Of a DNA stretch of 64,000 bases, positions 1-11,590 are shown in pieces. Source of the stretch: Massospora cicadina. Its lineage: Eukaryota > Entomophthoromycota > Entomophthoromycetes > Entomophthorales > Entomophthoraceae. Under the pieces are notes generated by a model, which did not search any database, was not told where the DNA came from, and worked only from the letters and a program-made list of their open reading frames with translations. Each line of letters starts with the position of its first letter. The first letter of the stretch is position 1. Where the stretch lies: NCBI GenBank assembly GCA_022478985.1, contig JAKSZP010009478.1:1-64000 (forward strand). Direction: 5' to 3'. A program made the position numbers and the translations under genes.

Positions 1-526
1 GGATTGGGTGAGATTGGTCAAACTGAGTAGTATAGTAATATTGGTATTGGCTTGAAATAAGGCAATAGGGCAATACTGAGCTTTGGACAAATATTTATTG
101 CAATGCCTCCAAATCAGGTGATAAGATGATGTTGGCATATGACAAATGTTTAGTAGAGCGCCTCAAACTAAGGAGATAGTGAATTTAAAAATAGTAGGCT
201 ATGCCAGAACCAACAGAAAATATGGTGAAACCAAATAGTCTCAGTAAAAGGGTAAGTATTGACCAAAGTTGCTGATATATAAGTGAGATGAGAGATTGAA
301 AGAGGGGGCTTGATCATAGATAAGAAGAAGTGAGAAGAGCGGAAGGAATCTAATATTGATATTGATATATAAGATTGGTTTTGCTAAAGCTAAGCTACAT
401 ATTTTATTAATTCTAACGTTTGGCTTTAGGATCAGCGACCTTCATATCATTTTTCCATTGTTCAGTGGGCTTTCTCCTGTGCTACCTTCTCAGCATATAT
501 TACCTATATTGCCTAAAATTATAACA
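1..526 (+). repeat. E1 5' LTR (partial at window edge)
   Basis: It matches the 3' LTR at 6188-6733 and ends in ATAACA directly before the primer-binding site. The first 20 or so bases of the LTR are outside the window or too diverged to align. It contains GGCAAT/ATTGCC repeats that form short inverted repeats, a feature shared with the LTRs of E3 and E4. Confidence 0.8.
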
Positions 527-527
527 G

Positions 528-545
528 TGGTGCTCACTACATGAG
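528..545 (+). promoter_or_regulatory. E1 primer-binding site
   Basis: TGGTGCTCACTACA begins one base after the LTR end. A primer site starting TGG is what pairing with the CCA end of a tRNA requires. The same core lies inside the LTRs of E2, E3 and E4 and, as TGGTGCTCGCTACAGGGG, inside element T. The primer tRNA would end in TGTAGTGAGCACCA; I could not identify it. Confidence 0.8.
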
Positions 546-599
546 GCCCATTGAACGACTACAAAATTAAAAATTTTCCATTAACTGGCCATAGTATAT

Positions 600-2240
600 C
601 AGGCCTGCACCAAATGAGAATCATGCAAATCGGTGGCGCTTGCAGAAATCGCAGAAATCAAACTTGTTGTGATTGACATGCTCAAAAAACAAGAGGAGCT
701 CCTTAAGGAGCGTGTTGACAAAAAATCAACTTGAAAATGCAGTAAGCCAGAACTATATACTTGGACAACAGAGTAGGCAACTTGCTGATAGCCTGGATGA
801 TGCTACTGAGTGGCTAAACTTAACGGAGTAGAAGCTAAAACCTATCTTTTATCCGCTATGTCCCTATTGGGAAGTGGAAGGACAAGGGGTCGCTTGGAAT
901 GATCATTTTATGGTGATTACAGGACTAATATCCAGCTAAAGAATCTTTTTGCCAAACATGAAGGCCATGTGAGCTGCTCAACTCACGATGGCAGCTCTGG
1001 AGATGATAATGTTCTGAACCAGAAAAACCTCCATGTGATGGCAGTCCTGCCCACCAAAGAGATCTATATTACCCCTGGAGCAGCCAACTAGCCATGTGCC
1101 GCTGGCCCTTTCGATCCAGCTCCTTGCCAAGGTAATGATTATGGGTCTCAACCCTTCCTCAGTATGCTCCAAAGGTTCACAGTTATGAGTGGGAGGAGGA
1201 GGTTTGTATTGATAAGCTGCCTCCATTTGATCACAATGAGAGTATTCATGGGTTCTTTAAATGATTTGAGTTTGCAGTGGAAGGAGACTCATATTGGCAT
1301 AAAGCTAAATTGCTAATATCCGCCTTGGTTGTTGAAGCGCCAACTAAGTCATCTTCTATCTTCCAAGAAGATCCATTACATACTAAGAAGTAAAAAAATA
1401 CTGTGCTGCAGCTGTTTGGGGAACCTCAAAAATGTTGCAGCGGAAGGCGGAGTTCTTGATTACTGGGTTCCACCATAATGAGACTCTCACGGCGTTTAAT
1501 GACCATTTAACAGCAGAAGCTCAAGTGCTAATTGGGGCAGGCGTTTTAGTGGAAGCTGACATATACATCGCAATGACCTCCGCTATTGAAGCCATAATGT
1601 GAGCTTTACATTGTCACTTCTCTAATTTTGAATGACAACGTCCCCCTGCTCAAAAATTGTTCAGTCCTTGCGCCATATATCCACTAACTTCCCTCTGCCC
1701 AATACAGAGTGGAAACATACTGCCGACGCCAGACCCTCTCATTTGGGGCATACTCTTGTCCTACCCACATTTTGCCTAGTAACCTCCAGCCTTATTATAA
1801 TCCTGAGCTACATCCTCAGCTGAGTTACCCCAGCAGTTTGACTTCTCTCCAGCCCCGTTTATGAATATCATCAGCAACCCAACTACTGACCCAGACCTAG
1901 TTACGCTGAGTGACAGAAATAATATTGTCCTGACTCTGATTACTCCAATTGTCAACAACCGAACTATTGACCCAGTCCCTCTTATGAGAACCAAGGCCGC
2001 AGACCCTATGGGGTAAATGGTTTGAATGCGGTCACCCTGGCCACCTTGCCTAGAGTTGTCCCAACCATTGAGTTCATTGTATACAGAAGGATCAGTACTA
2101 CCAGAAAAGATGGAGTGGAGTAGAGATGGGACTCTCTACCTCCGTTATTACACCCTTAAACGTCTCACCTGAACCTATCCATGTACATGCATTGGAAGTT
2201 TCTCAGTACAATGACGCATTCCTATAACAGCAGCCAGTTG
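600..2240 (+). pseudogene. gag: E1 gag (broken)
   Basis: It would encode the capsid/nucleocapsid polyprotein that packages element RNA. Near 640-830 a heptad-like Leu/Lys/Glu stretch (around DMLKKQEELLKERV) suggests a coiled coil. At about 1300-1600 the text matches E4 gag, with a LLISSL-type motif and a region on maturing root LTAFADKF. Near 2016-2065 is a CCHC zinc knuckle, FECGHPGHLA-stop-SCPN, in which the first Cys is Trp and a Gln codon seen in E4 has become TAG. Several frameshifts and stops mean no protein is made. Limits are approximate. Confidence 0.7.
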
Positions 2241-2245
2241 GAGGG

Positions 2246-2870
2246 GTGAATGTATTGACACAAGCGCAAACCAAGAAAACAGCGGAAGATGGACTCCAGG
2301 AGCAATTGAAACCTTATGACTGTCAAATGTTTGATCAAATCTCTAGAGAGGAGCTGGATCCAGCCGTAGATGCGCCAACTGAGAATGGAGTAAAAATCAT
2401 CCTTCTGGTAGATGCTATTTTTAAATAATAACCAAAATTCAGTGAAGGAATTATGAGTTTCCTTGGAAAAAGAGATCTAGTAAATTTTCACATAATAAAC
2501 AGTCAATAGTTTTCTTATTCTGAGTGTACACACTATGATATTCCTGTAGCAAAAATAGAGATTGCGCTATAATAGATACAGGTGCTCTAGTCAACATAGT
2601 TTCTACTAAATTGATGGCAAAGTTGACATTAAAGCCTGATGTAGAACATTGAATGGTGTACAGGATTACTGAAGCGGAAAGCATGGTCTCTGAGGGAGCG
2701 TACAGCGCGTTACCTTTGCAGTTTGGGTTCATTGTCATTGTAGATCCAGAGATAGTTCTACCCAACAGTAACTATGACCTGCTAATTGGAACTTCATTCC
2801 TGCGATACTTTGGTGCTGTCATTGATATGATGGTGGAGATCTTTAAATTTTGAGGCAGCGGATCCCAATA
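2246..2870 (+). pseudogene. E1 spacer plus aspartic protease region (broken)
   Basis: The first 180 bases match the segment that follows the knuckle in E4 and E3 (ends in ENGVKI...DAIF). The protease begins near 2570 with IIDTGALVNIVSTKL, where DTG is the catalytic triad of retropepsins. It continues through a conserved AYSALPLQFG block and a C-terminal YDLLIGTSFLRY flap/LLIG motif ending near 2850. An in-frame stop lies at 2651, after the VEH that precedes MVYRI. It would cleave the polyprotein in the particle. Confidence 0.75.
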
Positions 2871-2879
2871 TACTAAGCC

Positions 2880-4900
2880 TCTAGTGGAGTGCCAAAGGAT
2901 CTAGTGCATATGGGACATACCAGTCTGGCATACAGTGATGAGGTGATTCCAGTTCTCTACCATTGATTAAAAAGCAAGACTCAGGTACTTCCTCAGCAAA
3001 TATATGAATATCAAGGGCTAACGCTCAGAGCTGCTGGGCCTATGTCCATCCCCTCTGGTCATCAAGTAATAGTGAACACCAAATTGGTGGTAGAAGTGCT
3101 AGATGGACTCTATGAGGAAATCATTGGCCCTTATCAGCAATCATGACTTGAGCCTCATGTGGATCTAGGGTTATGATCCCATGGCATGGAAAGATCAAGG
3201 TTCTATAAGCGAATCTTTAAAACAAACTAATGCAAATCCACCGACACCAAATAGTGGCATATTTACACTTGACCACAATTGAGGAAGTCCTTCAAGTTTA
3301 TGAGTTCAGTTTGCTGGATAAATTTGGTCTAACCGTCAAGTCGCAGCCCACACAATGATAGTGGTACCATGGGAGAATTTAATAGTGTTATCAGAAGAAT
3401 AAAAGACCAAGTGATAGTTTTATTTCAGAAATATAAGGAGATTTTTGCCATTGACGACCAAGATTTAGGGTGTGCTTGGGGGGTGGTCCATTGATTGGAC
3501 ACTGGGATCATCCTCCCATCAGATCTCGGCCAATCTACAAACTGAGTGGCGCTGAAGACGTTGTCATTGGGGAAATTGAAAATCTGCAGGAGCAAAGGAT
3601 GCTCAAACCATCAAAGAGTCTGTGGGCTTCACCCGTTCTGATTGTAAAAAAGAAGGATAGTACCAACTAGATGATGATAAACTACTGAAAGCTCAACAGT
3701 ATTACAAAAGAGGGCTCATATCCCTTGCCTCGGTTTGACAATGTGTTAGATTGGTTAGGAGGAGCTCGCTACTTCTCAGTGATGGATTTGATATCAGGTT
3801 ACTGGAAAATTGAGTTGCCCACGGTGGAACAAATGCACCATAATCACATCCAACTGGCTTTTCCAACTGACCCTTATGCCTCAAGGGCTATGTAACGCCT
3901 CAGCTACGTTCCAACAATCCATGGACACTATCTTCAGCTCTCTGTTGCTGTTAAGCATCCTCATGTAACTTGACAACATTAAGGTTTTCTCCTGGATTTT
4001 TTCCAAGCACCTTGATCATCTAGGAGAGGTATTCTGCTGACTCGCTGAGATGAACATCAAAATTAAGCCTCATAAATGTAACTTCTTCAAAGACCAATTG
4101 GAATACCTGACGCTTGTGGCAGACTCTAATGGGATAAAACCATAGCCAGCCAAGATGGAGGTTATTCGAAAAATGACTACACTAAACAGTAAGCACAACA
4201 TACAGGTATTTTTGGAAATAATCAGATACTACCAGCTCTTCATCTCTAACTTCAGCTGTATTGGGGTACCACTATTTGAGTTGTTAAAAAAGGATGCCAT
4301 GTTCAAATGGACAGAACGCCGTCAATGCTCCTTTAAGACACTTAGGATGGTGCTGATCAGCATGCTAAAACTATGGTATTTAAACTTTGATAAAGAGTTC
4401 ATCATTCAGATGAATGTGTCCCTTTCCACTATAAGGGCGGACCTATCTCAAAAAAATGAAGAGAGGGGGAGCACCAAGTGGCATACTGCAGTCAAAGCCT
4501 GAAATGCCACAAACTTAATATACCATGACCAAGTGAGAGTTCTTAGCAGTAATCTATGCATATAAACAATTTAGGGTCTAATTGCAGCAATTTGTTCACT
4601 TTAAATTATGTTTCCACAAATCACCCCTCTTTATAATCTCAGTTGGATTCCTTGAAGCAGGTGGTTGCTGTGGCCACCTATATTGGTGCCACCCTTTGGG
4701 TGGGGTAAAGGTTAAAGTCATAATGGATCACTCATCATTACGTTGGTTGCAGAACCTCAAGGAGCCTGAAGTGCATCCAGCCGATGAGCTCTTAAGATGC
4801 AGGCTTATGACTTTGAGATCCTCCACTGACTGGGAACAAAACATTAGAACGCCAACTGCTTATCTAGATTGCCAACCATTACCATGATGGCGTATCTCAG
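2880..4900 (+). pseudogene. pol: E1 linker, reverse transcriptase and RNase H (broken)
   Basis: 2880-3460 matches the protease-RT linker that is open in E3 (YSDEVIPV... and the TNLVV/LDGLY block). RT starts near 3500 (RSRPIYKLSGAED), with LKPSKSLWASPVLIVKKKD at about 3604-3660. The conserved Y-R-K-L-N reads Y-stop-K-L-N near 3684 (TGA for Arg). YFSVMDLISGYWKIELP lies at about 3770-3820, and the catalytic box reads LDN, not LDD, near 3970. RNase H follows (FDKEFIIQMN at 4386 and DHSSLRWLQNL at 4726). An extra segment of about 120 bases splits RNase H at 4581-4702. Confidence 0.8.
4581..4702 (+). other. About 120-nt foreign segment inside E1 RNase H
   Basis: In E3 and E4 the RNase H text runs straight from YAYKQF-V to the VKF/VKV-FITDH block. 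In E1 the same two blocks (YAYKQFRV at about 4556 and GVKVKVIMDH at about 4706) are separated by roughly 120 extra bases that match nothing else I recognise here. The insert contains the near-palindrome GGTGCCACCCTTTGGGTGG at its right end. Candidate for a small mobile insertion; I could not settle a target duplication. Confidence 0.5.
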
Positions 4901-6165
4901 CAGGTGATGTAAGATAAGATGCCAGCGGGAAGTATGATGACAAACCACCCCAAGTGATAGAAGCATTAAATGAGATTTGAGCAAATACCTTCCAATGGAA
5001 TGGGGAACTGTACAAGCGGATTGGTGATTTTACATTGAACTTTCCACAATCTTCGACATGGTATACCATTATTATGAGCGCCCACAAGGCAGTCAGACAT
5101 GGTGACTAGTAAGACATTGGAATTTTAACATCCTCGGTACTACTGGGAAAGCATGAACTTTGATGTGCTTGAAACCATTTTCTTTTGCCACCAGTGTCAA
5201 GTGGAAATGCTGTTCCATCAGAAGACCTTGTACCAGTTAGTGAAACCCCATTATGTTTGGCATACAGTTTTCCTTGATGTCATTGGCACTATGCCAATGT
5301 GAGATAACTGGTCCAAGTACATTCTGGTGGTGATAGACCACTTGACCAGGTGGTTTGAAGCATGGGTGATACGGGATTTGGGGGAGTTCACAGTAGCCAA
5401 GTTTATAATGGAGTGTACTATCCAGCAGACATGGCTGTCCTCAGTCCATTATTATTGATTATGGAACCAACTTCACCTCCCACATCCTTCCAAAGTTGAA
5501 TGAGCTAATGGGCATCTCGGGGTCTGATGACTCCATAGCACCCTTAGTCCAACAAGATGGTTGAGCGTGTCAATGGGACATTGGTGAACGTACTCTAGAA
5601 GCTAGTAACGGATAGACCCTCTGATTGAAGTTACCTCCTTTCCACCGCCGTTTTTTTAGTACTAGATGGTCCCAACCCAAGGGGGAGATTCATCGATGTT
5701 CCACCGCTGTTTTCACATATAACATTAGCTACCATTCTGCTAAAAAAAGAGTCCCTTTCAAAAATTATACGGACAACACCCCACTATTCCAGCATTGCTA
5801 TATGCATGTATAGAAGATACCAGTGGAATGGATCTCCACCATCACTTAAATAAGTTAGCAGACACATTGATCAGGTTGCAAATAGAATTGTACTCCTTCA
5901 GCTTGCCAAAAGATCAAGAATCATGCTGCTGATCAGGTATGTGTAGCGGGTTAGCTTAGTTCCAAGAAGGTGAGATAAATTGGTTCATAACAGCACAGGT
6001 TTGGGCAGAAACACAAGTTGGCCAACATCTGTACTGGTCCATTCGAGATAACTGAGAAAATTGGCATTAACACCTACACCTTCGAAGACCCAGTGAGTGG
6101 TCAAATCATTAAATGCATGCACACAAAGTTTTATCAAGTGTATAATAAGTAGGAGACTTATTGTC
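4900..6165 (+). pseudogene. E1 integrase (broken)
   Basis: The zinc-binding part lies at about 5080-5240 with a FCHQCQ-like pair (CHQCQVEM near 5190). The core begins near 5265 with FLDVIGTMP (first catalytic Asp) and VVIDHLTRWFEAW at 5327. The second Asp region, DYGTNFTS, is frameshifted near 5458-5480. YNISYHSAKKRVPF at 5722 matches YNIRYHSSTEKCPF of E3. The reading frame is broken by a 44-nt micro-insertion at 5655-5698 and by several indels. It would insert element cDNA into the host genome. Confidence 0.75.
5640..5713 (-). repeat. Micro-retroposon S1: 44-nt insert with 15-bp target duplication
   Basis: TTCCACCGCCGTTTT (5640-5654) and TTCCACCGCTGTTTT (5699-5713) flank 44 nt which, read on the minus strand, end GGGACCATCTAGTACTAAA. 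The A tail merges with the duplicated T run. The two flanking repeats join back into the integrase frame (FHRR / STAVFTYN context), so this is a true insertion into E1. Same 3' end as the inserts at 14035, 20176 and 51767. Confidence 0.8.
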
Positions 6166-6170
6166 CAGTC

Positions 6171-6187
6171 AAAAAAGGGGGTAATAT
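6171..6187 (+). promoter_or_regulatory. E1 polypurine tract
   Basis: AAAAAAGGGGG at 6171-6181, six bases before the 3' LTR start TGAGATTCTG at 6188. This is the expected position and composition of the plus-strand primer. Confidence 0.75.
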
Positions 6188-6733
6188 TGAGATTCTGATA
6201 TGACTGGACAATAAGCCCTGAAGAGCTATGGCATATTGGCGAGAATCTGCTGATTAGGATAATTAATTACAAGTATTTAAGCACCTTGAAATGAGGCAAT
6301 TTTGGGATATAATTTATTATTATTTATCACCTACAAATAAGGCAATAAGGCAATCTCAGCGTTTGATGGTAACTAGATTGCCTCAAACTAAGGCAATAGA
6401 AAAATAAGAATAACATCCCAAAATCAATGAGGATACGGCGGAACTGGTTAGTCTAAGCTAAGGGAACAGTATTATCCAAAGTTGATGATATATAAATGAG
6501 ATGGGGCGATTGATGAAGAAGGTTGTTGGCAGCTTTGACAGAGTGGAACAGCAAGGAACCGCTATATTTATTAAATAAATAAAAGTGTTGTCATGGAAAT
6601 TAATACATTTTTTATTATATTTTAAAGTGTGTTTGGAGGACTGAAAATCCTCACATTGTCCGTCTGTTGTTTGGTGGGCTTGTCCTGAGAGACTTTATGG
6701 CGTATCCTAATAGTATTGCCAAAAAGTATAACA
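6188..6733 (+). repeat. E1 3' LTR
   Basis: It runs from TGAGATTCTG to AGTATAACA (546 bp, TG...CA). The first bases match, on the other strand, the ends of the E4 LTRs (TGATATGACTGGACAATAAGCC and relatives), which marks E1 and E4 as one family. It contains TTGCCT-CAAACT-AAGGCAA, the hairpin discussed for E4. It directly abuts E2 LTR sequence. Confidence 0.85.
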
Positions 6734-7181
6734 GAGCCTATTTAGGAAATATGGGTTTTAAGATTATCAAAAATTTCAAACTCACCTTGCTTTAATGAAA
6801 TGGATGACAAAGGGTCAATCATAGGCAAGATGAACTATGGGGATAAGATTTCATAGTTTACTCAATCACCACAAGAGAAAATAGTTGCACCTTAGGGGAC
6901 CCCCGCCAAGCCTATAAAAAAGGGTGGTCCCCGCTTAAGTCTTTAAATTGAACTAGAAGTGGGCCAGGGAGGAACATACAATGGACTCTCTTGATTATGC
7001 CGCATGGTCGGTGTAATATGACTACCTGAACTTTTGCTATTTGCCTGAGTAGTATTAACAAAAGTGTTACTCCAATTTAAGGGGGTTCCACTAAAAATTT
7101 GTCAGGGTCTTTTGGTTAATTTCTTCATCATTATCAACCAAATTACTATTTTTACAATATTGGACTTGCAATTATCTGACA
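6734..7181 (-). repeat. E2 3' LTR remnant
   Basis: It aligns with 14046-14491 over its whole length, including CACCACAAGAGAAAATAGTTGCACC and the GGGGACCCCC...GGTGGTCCCC hairpin around CCTATAAAA. It ends in ATCTGACA at 7181; in the element's direction the polypurine-like AAGGGGTGA precedes it. About 280 bp of the LTR are missing on the left, where E1 has inserted. Confidence 0.85.
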
Positions 7182-7440
7182 TCACCCCTTCAAGAGTGTT
7201 AGGGGGAGAATAAGGGTGTAGGAACTGGCCATGGACTTGGTTGACAGTAAATCTAGTAGCAAGGGACTTGATGGAGTATTAATTCTTCGTTTTTAAGTGA
7301 CTAAATTGGGCCCTTCCCAAATATACCCAAGCTTCTCATTTTGGGGAGTGATGCAATTATGGTAATACAGCACTAAGTCTGACACTTGAAAAGAAGGGAG
7401 GGGCTTCCTAAGCTCATTTGTGGCTCCCCTTCTTTTATTA
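7182..7440 (-). other. E2 untranslated tail between integrase and 3' LTR
   Basis: Purine-rich on the minus strand next to the LTR, otherwise no recognisable coding. It probably contains the decayed integrase C-terminus. Confidence 0.4.
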
Positions 7441-8600
7441 CTGTTTTATCTAGGTTGATCATGGCATTGGACTGCAGCTGGATGATGCGTTGTGACAATC
7501 ATTTCAGGGCTTTGCCATGATTATCTGTCCTAACAGAGAAGACGTCCTTTGCTAGCAGGGCTGGTACTCCTGGTTCCCAACTATATAATATGTGAAAGGA
7601 AGACATTTTTAGGATTTGATGGTAGCTGATACAGCAGGCCATGAGGTCACTAGCTAAGAACTGATTCCAGTATAGGTGATCTGAGCTGGCCATCTTTCAT
7701 AATATGGAAATCAGGGTTCCATTTGCTTTTTCCACAGTACCATTAGTGGAGGGGTTGTAGGGGGCCGAGAAAAGTTACCACGTCCTCATGGAAGTAGCCA
7801 AAAGCTTTACCACCTGAAAGATGAGATTCTTTCCATTGTCACATAGTAGGACCTGGGGAAAACCGTGCTGGGTGAAAGTATGTTAGTGGAGTAATGTGGC
7901 AGTAGCTTTTGCAGTCTGAGTAGGAAGAGTAACCGCTTCAACCCATTTGGTGAAATGATCAATGCCTACCAGGATATAGCGATTCCCGCTGGTAGTCTGA
8001 GGTAGCGGACCTACCATGTCCAAGTTTATTGTATGAAATGGTTGTTGAGGCGTGGTGGGTTGGCATTAATACTCATGTTTGTAGCTGGATTGCTTTTTAC
8101 AGATAGGGCAAGCATCCAGCACTTTGATGATTGAATCCATGATTCCCTCCCAGTAATACCAATCCTTCACCCACTCATAAGTTTTACGCAATCCACTGTG
8201 CCCTGGCATAGAATGGACCTTCATGATCATGGGAACTCGATCTGAAGGTCGGAGATAAGACAACGTTTTCACCCCTATTTTCTTATACAACTTCCCACTT
8301 TCTATCTTGGTGTTGCAGGTGTGTTGGGCTAACATTTTCCGGATGAGTTTATCTTTGTCTTCCCAGGCTTCAGGGGTCATAAGGAGGTCATGCAGCCTTT
8401 CTGCTTCACTTTTATACAGAAGAAGGATAGGCAACTGAGTCAAGCCATCAACGTTAATATGATGGGTTTCTGCTTGGTGCTCAATATTTATCGTAGTGTT
8501 GGAGCTTAAAGCCAAGCAAGCCAACCGCCCTGTGGGACCTTCATAATTTGTAACCACTTCAGGGAGGCTTGGCCCAGTGACCACAGTGAAGAAAGTCACA
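7440..8600 (-). pseudogene. E2 integrase (partly open)
   Basis: 8066-8599 is open for 177 residues and ends with an H2C2 zinc-binding module: HSMPGHSGLRKTYEWV, then CPICKK. The catalytic core continues past a stop: GPLPQTTSGNRYILVGIDHFTKWVEA at about 7935-8020 (first Asp), a DNGKN-like second Asp block near 7845-7860, and PYNPSTNGTVEKANG with the catalytic Glu near 7728-7770. It would catalyse strand transfer of element DNA. Stops and frameshifts interrupt it, so it is not functional as it stands. Confidence 0.8.
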
Positions 8601-10147
8601 TATAGAAAAGGTCCATAATATTTTACAGCCGTCAGTACCGCAAGGCACTCTTTTTGGTGATACTGTAATTGCGTTCATCCTTGTAACGTCTTGCTGAAAA
8701 AGGAGACGGGATGATCTACATCATTGTCATTCAATTGAGCCAAATGGCTTCAACAGCGTAGTCAGAGGCATCAGTAAACAAAAGGAAAGGTTTATTGTAA
8801 TCATGGTGGCGCAGGATAGGGCGCTTTTGTAACGACTGATTTAGCATCTTGAAGGCGACCTTTTGTTCATCTCACCAATGAAAAGTGACGTTCTCAGCCA
8901 ATAGCTGTACAAGAGACTCACTCAGCTGGGCAAACTTGGGGATAAATTGGTGGTAATAACCCATCATACCCAAGAATACTTGGATATCGCGCAGGTTTTT
9001 GGGAGCATACATTTTGAATATAGCCTCAACCTTGTCCTGGAAGGGTTGAATCCCATCCTGTGAGATGGCGTGTCCAAGAAAATTTAACATTTTCTGTTAA
9101 AAAGTGCATTTGGAGGGTTCTAACTTTAGTTGGACTGACATAAGCATTGAAAGACTTCTTTCTGGTGAGCAAGATGGTCATTAAATCTCTTAGAAAACAC
9201 CAAAATGTCATCAATATAGACAATGACACATCTTAATTTGAGGTCCTGAAAGATGTGTTCCATGGCTCTATAGAAAGTTGTGGGAGCGTTGCACAACCCC
9301 TGAGTTAATTGGGTGAGTTGGAATAGACCCTTTCTGCAAATGAGAGTGCATTTCTCCTAATCTTAGGAGAGAGATCCGTCAAAAAATAGCCGCTAGCTAA
9401 GTCCATGGCCAAGAAGAACATATACTAGAGAGCTGTGCTATCATGCCTTCAATGCAAGGGATGGGATAGCTATAATTCTTTGTGAGGTTGTTTAGCTGGT
9501 GGTAGTCTATCACGACCCAATGACTGCCATTTTCTTTTTAAAAGGAGGAGAGGGGATGACCAGGGGCTTTGCTAATGTACCAGAAGGCCAGCGTCTAATA
9601 GCCGTTTGAGCTCCGTCCTAATTTTTTGCTCCTTGACTTTTGATTTATGATAAGGTTTGGGTTATATGGGACTAGAATCCCCATCATCGATGGTATGACT
9701 CTAACCCTTCATATGACCTTAGTCAGTCTCAATTTTAGATAATACGTCGCTGTATACTCCAATAAAATATTAACTTTATTAATCTCTACAGGGGTTATAT
9801 TATTAGAGATATGAATGTCAGGCAATGTACATGTTAATTTGGCAGAAGGCGGGCCCATGTCTAACATAGACTTGATGTAGTGGACCTGGTTAATCTCTTT
9901 AACTTGGATCAGCAGACCTATCCGAATCTCATGGTGTTTTTTATAAAAATGTCCTTATTGGTAAGATTCCCCAGTAGAATACTGATAGAACGTTGTTAGG
10001 CTGGGTCTAGGATGCCTGATAGTACTCAAGGTTCTAAGGACTGATTCCATCAGTGCTAGTTATGAGCAGCAGACAATTGTGGGGAATTTGCAGGGTAATC
10101 TTAAATTTATATCAAGGCACACCGACCAGGGGACGGACATTACTGAA
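8600..10147 (-). pseudogene. pol: E2 linker, reverse transcriptase and RNase H (broken)
   Basis: On the minus strand the linker (9770-10147) keeps the VNQVHYIKS / HISNNITPVEI blocks also seen in E3. RT is then readable near 9200-9660; the catalytic box CVIVYIDDI is intact at about 9203-9235. 8872-9090 is open and carries GHAISQDGIQPFQDKVEAI and FLGMMGYYHQFIPKFA, the thumb/connection part. RNase H fills about 8600-8880. Frameshifts separate these blocks. It would copy element RNA into DNA. Confidence 0.8.
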
Positions 10148-10161
10148 GTTCTAATGAGCTA

Positions 10162-11576
10162 AAAACTGAAAAAACTAACCATTCGAGAAGAATGAAATGA
10201 CCACCCAAAATGAGCGGGCAAAACACAAAAAATGATAAAACAACTAACCAGATGGGACAGCGCCAAGGCGCTCAACCATTATGGCGGAAGGGGAGGGGGA
10301 TTGGGGGGCTTATCCTCAGCCTTGTGCTCCTCCTTGGCGAGAGCACTGGACAAGGAGGAGAGCAAAGGGGTGGGGTGATCAGTGACATGGGGAATGAGGA
10401 TGCTGATGATCAGCTGGTTGGGGAAATTACCAGAGGACAGTAAGATGCTGATGTACTTGGAACAGCAGGCCTCTGCCTTAATGCGGAGGGAAGGAAGCTG
10501 GAACAATAAAGCCACGGAGGTGTGGGTAACTCTTGGGTTGGCCTGCGAGGTGGAAACCGCTTTCTGCATGGCGTCATTAGCGCACTTGTGGGAAATCTGA
10601 ATAGATAGTTTGTTAGGCGGGGATGTGGATGGCTTGATGATGAAAAGAGGGAGTTCTGTGGAAAGCACTGCTACTGAGGACTCGGCCAATTCACAGATGG
10701 CATAATGTCAGGGTGAGAAGCTGCCATGATAGCGAGTTGGTGGTCTGAGCTGAACGCTGAGGCGTCCAGCTGGGGGAGTAAAACTGTTGAGTGACCAGTT
10801 TGTGGTTCCATACATGTAAAAATTTGTCATATGTGGACTCCAAGGATTCAATTACATTACCCATCTAATCGGTTTCAGCCAATGAGGACCATGGGTTCAT
10901 GTCAAATTTGAAATTGGGGTCAGCGAATTGAAGTGGATTGGTGAGTGACTGCAGAATAATGTAGGGAACCCACATTTGCCCAAGCCATTTCCTGATTGGA
11001 TGAGGCGCAAGTGGCACTGGCATGAGGAAGGGGCTGGTTGGTTGCAGCGGGCACCAAAGTGGCAGCAGGCTTTGGGGGAGGGGACAGGATCATACCTCAT
11101 GCTGGAAAGGCAGTGGGGTGTGGGGCAAATTGGGAACCAGACGACAATAGCACTGTGCTGGAGGAAACCAAAAGTGAGGGGCATTTATGCTTCGAGTGAT
11201 CTAACTCAAAGCAGGAAGGACAGATGGTCCTCCCACCCTCGATGCAGGCCCAGGATGGGTGGTCATGGGAAGAGGGAATGAAGGCATGGGGGGAAGCAAT
11301 AAAGCTATTTTAGAAAATTATGGGCTGATTGTGGCGAATGCCCGAGGCCCAGCTAGGCGAGCGGCCCCATTGGGGACCACAAACTGAAGGATGGGATTGG
11401 AGCTGTACGCAGCCAAACCTTCCATCAACTCCTGATGGAGCACTTCAGGGGGAGATGGGTGGGCAGCCCCACAAACTGAACCACCATAGTGTTTTCAGTG
11501 GGGAGCTGGGTGCACGTTGTGGAGATAGGGGTGCCCTTACAGGGTAATCTCAGTGTCAATCACCCTTTGTTAACCC
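10162..11576 (-). mobile_element. Z1: ORF1-only retroposon, 5'-truncated, inside E2
   Basis: GTTCTAATGAGCTA (10148-10161) and GCTCTAATAAACAA (11577-11590) look like a diverged 14-bp target duplication (10 of 14). Between them, minus strand, are fragments of one protein: a MVVQF-GLPTHLPL block, ILQFVVPNGAARLAGPRAFAT, a perfect CX2CX4HX4C knuckle CPSCFELDHSKHKC (11181-11222), a Pro/Ala-rich linker, then NPW..LAETD and a helical C-terminal part open from 10689 to 10279. No RT or endonuclease follows. The start of the protein is missing, as expected of a 5'-truncated reverse-transcribed copy. The 3' end (GGTTAGTTTTTTCAGTTTTT) resembles that of Z2. Confidence 0.75.
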
Positions 11577-11590
11577 GCTCTAATAAACAA

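Larger units (their letters stand above)
1..6733 (+). mobile_element. E1: Ty3/Gypsy-type LTR retrotransposon, 5' edge cut by window, decayed
   Basis: The order is LTR, primer-binding site, gag, protease, reverse transcriptase, RNase H, integrase, polypurine tract, LTR, all on the plus strand. The last domain being integrase is the Ty3/Gypsy order. The two LTRs align, for example CCTCAAACTAAGG at about 153 and 6382, and the ATATAAGTGAGATG / ATATAAATGAGATG blocks. Every reading frame is broken. It sits inside the 3' LTR of E2: the sequence right of 6733 matches the E2 5' LTR from about 14046 on, and the rest of that LTR would lie left of position 1. E1 is therefore younger than E2. It is closest to E3 and E4 of this window. 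Confidence 0.88.

Noticed and set aside
978..1226. 82-residue minus-strand open frame
   Set aside because: Antisense to E1 gag, no motif of its own.
5655..5698. Similarity of AGTACTAGATGG to the internal region of 5S rRNA
   Set aside because: The match is short and breaks off after 12-13 bases, and the A tail puts the transcript on the opposite strand. Not enough to call a 5S-derived SINE.
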